This document shows, in pieces, positions 38,701-41,476 of a stretch of 41,476 nucleotides of DNA. Position numbers and translations under genes: made by a program. The notes under the pieces were generated by a model. That model saw only the letters and a program-made list of their open reading frames with translations, searched no databases and was not told where the DNA came from. This DNA comes from Lentisphaeria bacterium (lineage in GTDB: Bacteria; Verrucomicrobiota; Lentisphaeria; Victivallales; Victivallaceae). Within the stretch, counting starts at the first letter, position 1. Each line of letters starts with the position of its first letter. The stretch is from the NCBI GenBank assembly GCA_017456285.1, contig JAFTJQ010000066.1:1-41476 (forward strand). The letters are read 5' to 3'.

Positions 38701-40576
38701 GATAGCTTTTGACACCTGATTTAAGCCCGATGTATTCGGGGTTGGTACTGCCTGCATGGAAGTTGAACCAGATATCAACAATGAATCCTGCATGTGACGG
38801 GTGGTTGTCAAATCGGTCAGAATCTAAATTCTCCTGAACTTTTTTCTTGAAAACTTTAACTGCTTCTTCATCAGACATTTTTAAAAGGTCATCATAAGGA
38901 AGAGTACAAGTACCTAAAACCATAATACCTTCTTCATCGTAAATATCCAAAATTTCTTTAGGCATCATTTCATGGAAATAAACAGTATTTAAGTTCATTG
39001 CTCTCATGGTTTTAAGTTCACGGCGAATGTATTCTGCAGAAGCACGATAGTCGCAGCTCCAATAGTAAGCGGTATCGAAAGCAGTATCTCCAAAAAGATT
39101 GATCTTTTTGCCGTTCAAAAGATAATCGCCTTTGTCACTTGAGAAATCAGATACCCCGAAGCGAATTGTATTTTTATCAATTACAGTGCCGTTTTGAGTA
39201 AGCTCCAAGTCCATGTAATAAAGATTTGGAGTTTCAGGGCTCCAATATTTTGGCGGCAAATAGTTGACAGTTAAATTTTTTGCAAAATTAAAATTATCAG
39301 TATAAACAATTTCATCAGTTTCGGCATCACGAATAGCGATATTTAAACTGCCATTTTGTACAGACGGTTTGCGGAATCGTAAATTCAAGCATTGCTTTTT
39401 AACATTGGCATTGACGATTGCATCGCCGAAGTTTTCAATGCCTTTTGACAATAAGTAAACATGCCCTGCCAAACCGCTTCGCTGTTGATTCAGGTCGCCC
39501 GGGGTATGAATTTTAATTGCAAATTGATTGATTTCGCCATATTTCAAGAACTTGGAAATATCAAGTTTGACGGAACGAGTTGTAGTGAAATTTTCAGTAC
39601 CGCCGGCTCTTTGTCCATTAATATAAATATCAGCTTCCATATCGACTCTGCCGATATAGAGTTCGACTTTTCTGCCCTGCCAGTTTGCAGGAATATCCAT
39701 AGTTCTCTTGTACCAGGCAGTACGAATTTCACCTATCGGAGTTTCCATGAAGTTGGTTACTCTCTTGCCATCATTTGTATGGATAAAGTTGGTAATATTT
39801 CCGCCTCTCCAGTGACCCGGCACAATAAAGTTCGCCCAAGTATCGGAATTTTCGGGAACAATTTTAGCAGAATTTTCCAGCATCGGAGCAAATTGCCACA
39901 TACCATTTAATGAAACGAGTTCACGAAATTCATTTTTTTCTTTGTAAGCAGCTTCATAGGAATAATTTTTCTTTGCCGCCATATTTTCGATAAAAAACTC
40001 ATTATCTACAGAAAATGTCCGAACCGGTACATTATCGTTCCCCTCGACCAATACCTCGGCAATATTCAAAACAGTCCCCACAGGCAAAGCCCCTAAATTG
40101 CAGCAGGGCAAACGGAAATTACCTTTGGCATCGGCTTTCGCTGTAAATTCCATAGTTTCAGTAACCCATTTATTTGGTTTCGCAAAAAATCTATGAGTTG
40201 CATCATGGCCTAATGGCATCCAATTAGGGTAATTTTCAATTACTTTTGCTTCAAAACTAATATCTTTGTTTGCTTTGTAGGTTATAGTAATTTTGTATTT
40301 CAGCCCCTCATATAATCTGATAGTTTCAGGGAAAACCAACTGTGAATTAAGTTCATTTGCAGTATTCTTTTTTACTACAAGCTGCATAGATCCTTTGAAT
40401 TTTTTTGAGGGAGCAGCAGCTGAAAATGTCTGTGCAATTTCACTTCCATTCATGCACCAGATTGGAGTTTTTTCCAAATCTGCTTGATTTGAAAAAGTAA
40501 ATTTTGCTAATTCTTTTGCGGACAGCAAAACTGAAAAAAAGGCAAAAAAAGCCCAAATAAATATTAGTTTTTTCAT
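35780..40576 (-). CDS. Giant secreted GH2-like multidomain protein with altered acid/base site
   Basis: 1598 aa from ATG 40576 (AGGA about 9 nt upstream), giving the signal peptide MKKLIFIWAFFAFFSVLLSA. Order: N-terminal carbohydrate-binding sandwich (about 20-190); GH2 sugar-binding jelly roll (about 220-380: WYKRTMDIPANWQGRKVELYIG, YINGQRAGG); immunoglobulin-like domain (about 390-480); TIM barrel from about 485 (LNGKKINLFGDTAFD); a glutamine-amidotransferase-like alpha/beta segment (about 1030-1330); C-terminal galactose-binding-like domain (about 1440-1570: IGAIDDHDQVYVNGELIG). In the barrel the HPS motif is followed by WFNFHAG where GH2 enzymes have W-x-x-x-NE, so the acid/base Glu is missing. 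A nucleophile-like Glu may be E717 in FFAGEHN. First gene of the glycan operon; periplasmic or surface. Confidence 0.8.
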   Translation of the reverse strand: MKKLIFIWAFFAFFSVLLSAKELAKFTFSNQADLEKTPIWCMNGSEIAQTFSAAAPSKKFKGSMQLVVKKNTANELNSQLVFPETIRLYEGLKYKITITYKANKDISFEAKVIENYPNWMPLGHDATHRFFAKPNKWVTETMEFTAKADAKGNFRLPCCNLGALPVGTVLNIAEVLVEGNDNVPVRTFSVDNEFFIENMAAKKNYSYEAAYKEKNEFRELVSLNGMWQFAPMLENSAKIVPENSDTWANFIVPGHWRGGNITNFIHTNDGKRVTNFMETPIGEIRTAWYKRTMDIPANWQGRKVELYIGRVDMEADIYINGQRAGGTENFTTTRSVKLDISKFLKYGEINQFAIKIHTPGDLNQQRSGLAGHVYLLSKGIENFGDAIVNANVKKQCLNLRFRKPSVQNGSLNIAIRDAETDEIVYTDNFNFAKNLTVNYLPPKYWSPETPNLYYMDLELTQNGTVIDKNTIRFGVSDFSSDKGDYLLNGKKINLFGDTAFDTAYYWSCDYRASAEYIRRELKTMRAMNLNTVYFHEMMPKEILDIYDEEGIMVLGTCTLPYDDLLKMSDEEAVKVFKKKVQENLDSDRFDNHPSHAGFIVDIWFNFHAGSTNPEYIGLKSGVKSYPSFNADGKIITKTTPDPNLQGDRGERKVRLNKIAAVWKKAYPTKLIMSGGSGEVGSAYSTHIYHTWGAPFAEMRALFRRYGLQKDIPFFAGEHNIPYPLSLTNIYDFDSFNAKTLGTENFARLTGNDGYTWRNFYSPKVLLDVWPGSLMGSRHDRDEYGFSFIPADFYSYLFQKSLETITPGWRISGVNGVGFFGTVQSYHLVLAGKETPQKLTLPDDLSKLEFFPESPVIGPYTPPFGIFHVPYQLKPTLSTAPFKKVTNVLFAEFIETGVDEYGLDHAYFGGTTLKKNLLVINDSYYDKDITGKIILCDVNNNEIFSQDVNIQLPQGERKKIAVEFKLPKTLNKIKATLRASLQAGEQNFYANLPIEIFPKAPALELNNSLYVYDPTNGVKKYLKKINLPFVELKNLDNLPKQGTLIVGREALSRCKNIPNFNTVCEDGLNILIMEQQLSSAPEMMKVRSREAFINAEKHPILQGFEDSDFANWRGNFSIEKAYEINPPGYGWSAAGNRNMVAGYVFRRPSHGNYLSLLVSGFDMYQTPLLEYRHANASFFASQLEIVPRLGFDPVATTLFHRMISYLDNRGKFEYKTAFFGNKKGEDYIAKLKIKAAKIDDLTVESLHNVTTLIISDPDFGKLREQAVLLTEFVYNGGKIIYFNSIDSFDSNWLPFPLKLTKEKFRKAIRNNGKKDNFYLCGYDNNDFYYHNEVELPVFAEIPEQANAVMPGVLVDLPHGTGRFVFVSVTPDMFGETPAQGKTCRMISALLTNANVELANNSIIYNTFVSSGDFNLDLVPYTWSFAIDPDNVGLQQGVEKGQRGTLTWQQGLIADGCEVKIGRAFEQFLRYDYNGYAWYRLDLELPEILKSQENIYISIGAIDDHDQVYVNGELIGKTGEENPMAWCSPRVYKFSSAILKDGVNSIVVRVYDGAGGGGITTAPFTIGLRPTISSGKGWETPYPAGLKRDYEYNPDLVRQY

Positions 40577-40629
40577 AAAAATTATTCCTGTTAAATTATT
40601 AGTTTTTAATTGTATATTGTATTTAGAAA

Positions 40630-40648
40630 CTATTGAAGATTTCAATAG
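40630..40648. promoter_or_regulatory. Palindrome over the glycan operon start point
   Basis: CTATTGAA-gat-TTCAATAG, 8-bp perfect arms, immediately downstream of the predicted -10 box at 40653-40658. The same placement as the LacI-type palindrome of the pseudopilin operon, but with a different core. Confidence 0.5.
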
Positions 40649-40652
40649 AGAA

Positions 40653-40679
40653 ATTTTAAAATCAAAATTTTATGCTCAA
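40653..40679 (-). promoter_or_regulatory. Promoter candidate of the glycan operon
   Basis: Minus strand TTGAGC (40679-40674), 15-nt spacer, TAAAAT (40658-40653). It sits between the pseudopilin terminator and the GH2-like gene; the predicted leader is about 70 nt. Confidence 0.45.
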
Positions 40680-40733
40680 ATTTATATCAAAACGGATTTG
40701 AGAAATATATTTATTATATGCAATTAGATTTAT

Positions 40734-40770
40734 AAAAACGGGCATACAACAGCAAAACTATTCTATGCCC
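40734..40770 (-). terminator. Intrinsic terminator after the second pseudopilin
   Basis: Minus strand 13-position stem GGGCATAGAATAG / CTGTTGTATGCCC (one mismatch, one G-U pair) with loop TTTTG, followed by GTTTTTAT. Lies 23 nt after the stop codon at 40794. Confidence 0.85.
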
Positions 40771-40793
40771 ATTGATTTTTTTGGTAATAATGA

Positions 40794-41476
40794 TTATTCT
40801 ACATTTGTGCTGCCGGTAACATTATCAAACAATTGCTGTCCGGTAAATTTAATAGAATCTGCACTGCCATCATTGCGGACATAATTAGTTCTGTCGCTAT
40901 GACGGAATGATGGATTAGAATTGCCACCTTCTGCTTGGATATGAGTCCAATTAACCTGAATAGGCCAAGTCATTCCAATACCACCAAATGAGACATAATA
41001 TGATTCACCGAAAAGTGGTGCATCAGAGTTCATACTTTCCAATCTTGCAGAATATCCTGCTGGATCGCCACATTGTTCTGAAACCCACATATTGCGCTTT
41101 GATAAATACGCCCCCATCCATGATTCATTTGGGTGAGCATATGGGGTGTAAATAGAAGCATAATTTTCAACACCTGAAAGCGACATACTTGCACTTGGGC
41201 AAAGGAAAAGAGTTTTGTTTTTAGGTTGCCATAAAGCAGAAGCTTGACTTCCCCACGCATTAGATGCTCCAACATAAGGCATAACTAACATCATTTCATT
41301 AGAGTTCCATGCGTATTCCGGCAACATACCCTGATTGTCATCGACATACATCATGATACCAGTTGAAATTTGTTTCATGTTGCTCATACATGAAGCAGCA
41401 CGAGCTTTTTCACGGGCTTTGTTAAGTGCCGGAAGCAACATTCCTGCAAGAATCGCAATGATAGCAATGACCACCA
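40794..41476 (-). CDS. Second pseudopilin (5' end beyond the window)
   Basis: The frame is open to the window edge; the first visible residues [46 protein letters not shown] are the transmembrane helix and conserved neck of a type IV pilin-like pseudopilin, so only the leader and the first residues of the helix (about a dozen) are missing. The head ends with [27 protein letters not shown], the usual C-terminal pattern of Lentisphaerae/Planctomycetes families. It shares the helix and [10 protein letters not shown] neck with the pseudopilin at 5802-6518, but the heads differ. It lies directly upstream of the glycan operon, separated by a terminator. Confidence 0.85.
   Translation of the reverse strand, partial: VVIAIIAILAGMLLPALNKAREKARAASCMSNMKQISTGIMMYVDDNQGMLPEYAWNSNEMMLVMPYVGASNAWGSQASALWQPKNKTLFLCPSASMSLSGVENYASIYTPYAHPNESWMGAYLSKRNMWVSEQCGDPAGYSARLESMNSDAPLFGESYYVSFGGIGMTWPIQVNWTHIQAEGGNSNPSFRHSDRTNYVRNDGSADSIKFTGQQLFDNVTGSTNVE

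Overview
The window looks like a chromosomal piece from an AT-rich, strictly anaerobic, glycan-degrading bacterium of the PVC group, most likely Lentisphaerae (Victivallis-like). This is an inference. It rests on two pseudopilins with the [32 protein letters not shown] head that is abundant in Lentisphaerae and Planctomycetes, several large secreted glycan-active enzymes, a trimeric [FeFe]-hydrogenase and a Rex regulator. No mobile-element gene, CRISPR array or rRNA was seen. One tRNA-Gly(GCC) is present.

Layout. (1) 1-263: intergenic chain of short hairpins. (2) 264-6670, minus strand: a pseudopilin, an M14-like zinc peptidase and a 1039-aa secreted beta-propeller protein. They sit behind a near-consensus promoter whose start point is covered by a perfect 24-bp palindrome with a LacI-family operator core. 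A hairpin plus U-tract abuts the Shine-Dalgarno of the peptidase gene. (3) 7001-12329, minus: rex followed by hydC-hydB-hydA (NAD-linked, probably electron-bifurcating hydrogenase), with a Rex-type operator inside the 3' end of rex. (4) 12409-18265, minus: a tight six-gene unit, metY - LolA/LolB-like lipoprotein - short alaS - STAS protein - HIT protein - DUF89 protein. (5) 18408-21494, plus: ptsH-ptsI and a stand-alone coaB. (6) 21500-23440, minus: heparinase II/III-like lyase. (7) 23690-24320: repeat- and hairpin-rich intergenic region ending in tRNA-Gly. (8) 24430-26340, minus: GGGtGRT protein and an IscU-like scaffold, an uncharacterised two-gene pair. (9) 26425-27242, minus: alpha/beta hydrolase. 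(10) 27305-40679, minus: a seven-gene glycan operon (giant GH2-like protein, sialidase-like propeller, GH110-like beta-helix, secreted metallophosphoesterase, GH39/GH5-like hydrolase, two paralogous DMT-type transporters). (11) 40734-41476, minus: a second pseudopilin, cut by the window edge, with a strong terminator between it and the glycan operon.

How the parts may work together. Secreted enzymes (GH2-like, phosphoesterase, heparinase-like lyase, M14 peptidase, 1039-aa propeller) would attack host or plant glycoconjugates. The DMT pair would import small products, and the GH110-like, sialidase-like and GH39-like enzymes, which lack signal peptides, would finish degradation inside. Sugars are fermented and excess NADH/ferredoxin is vented as H2 by HydABC under Rex control. 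The layout I find most suggestive is that both pseudopilin genes sit directly upstream of a secreted-hydrolase operon, each separated from it by a terminator-like hairpin, and each associated with a promoter carrying a palindrome over the predicted start point.
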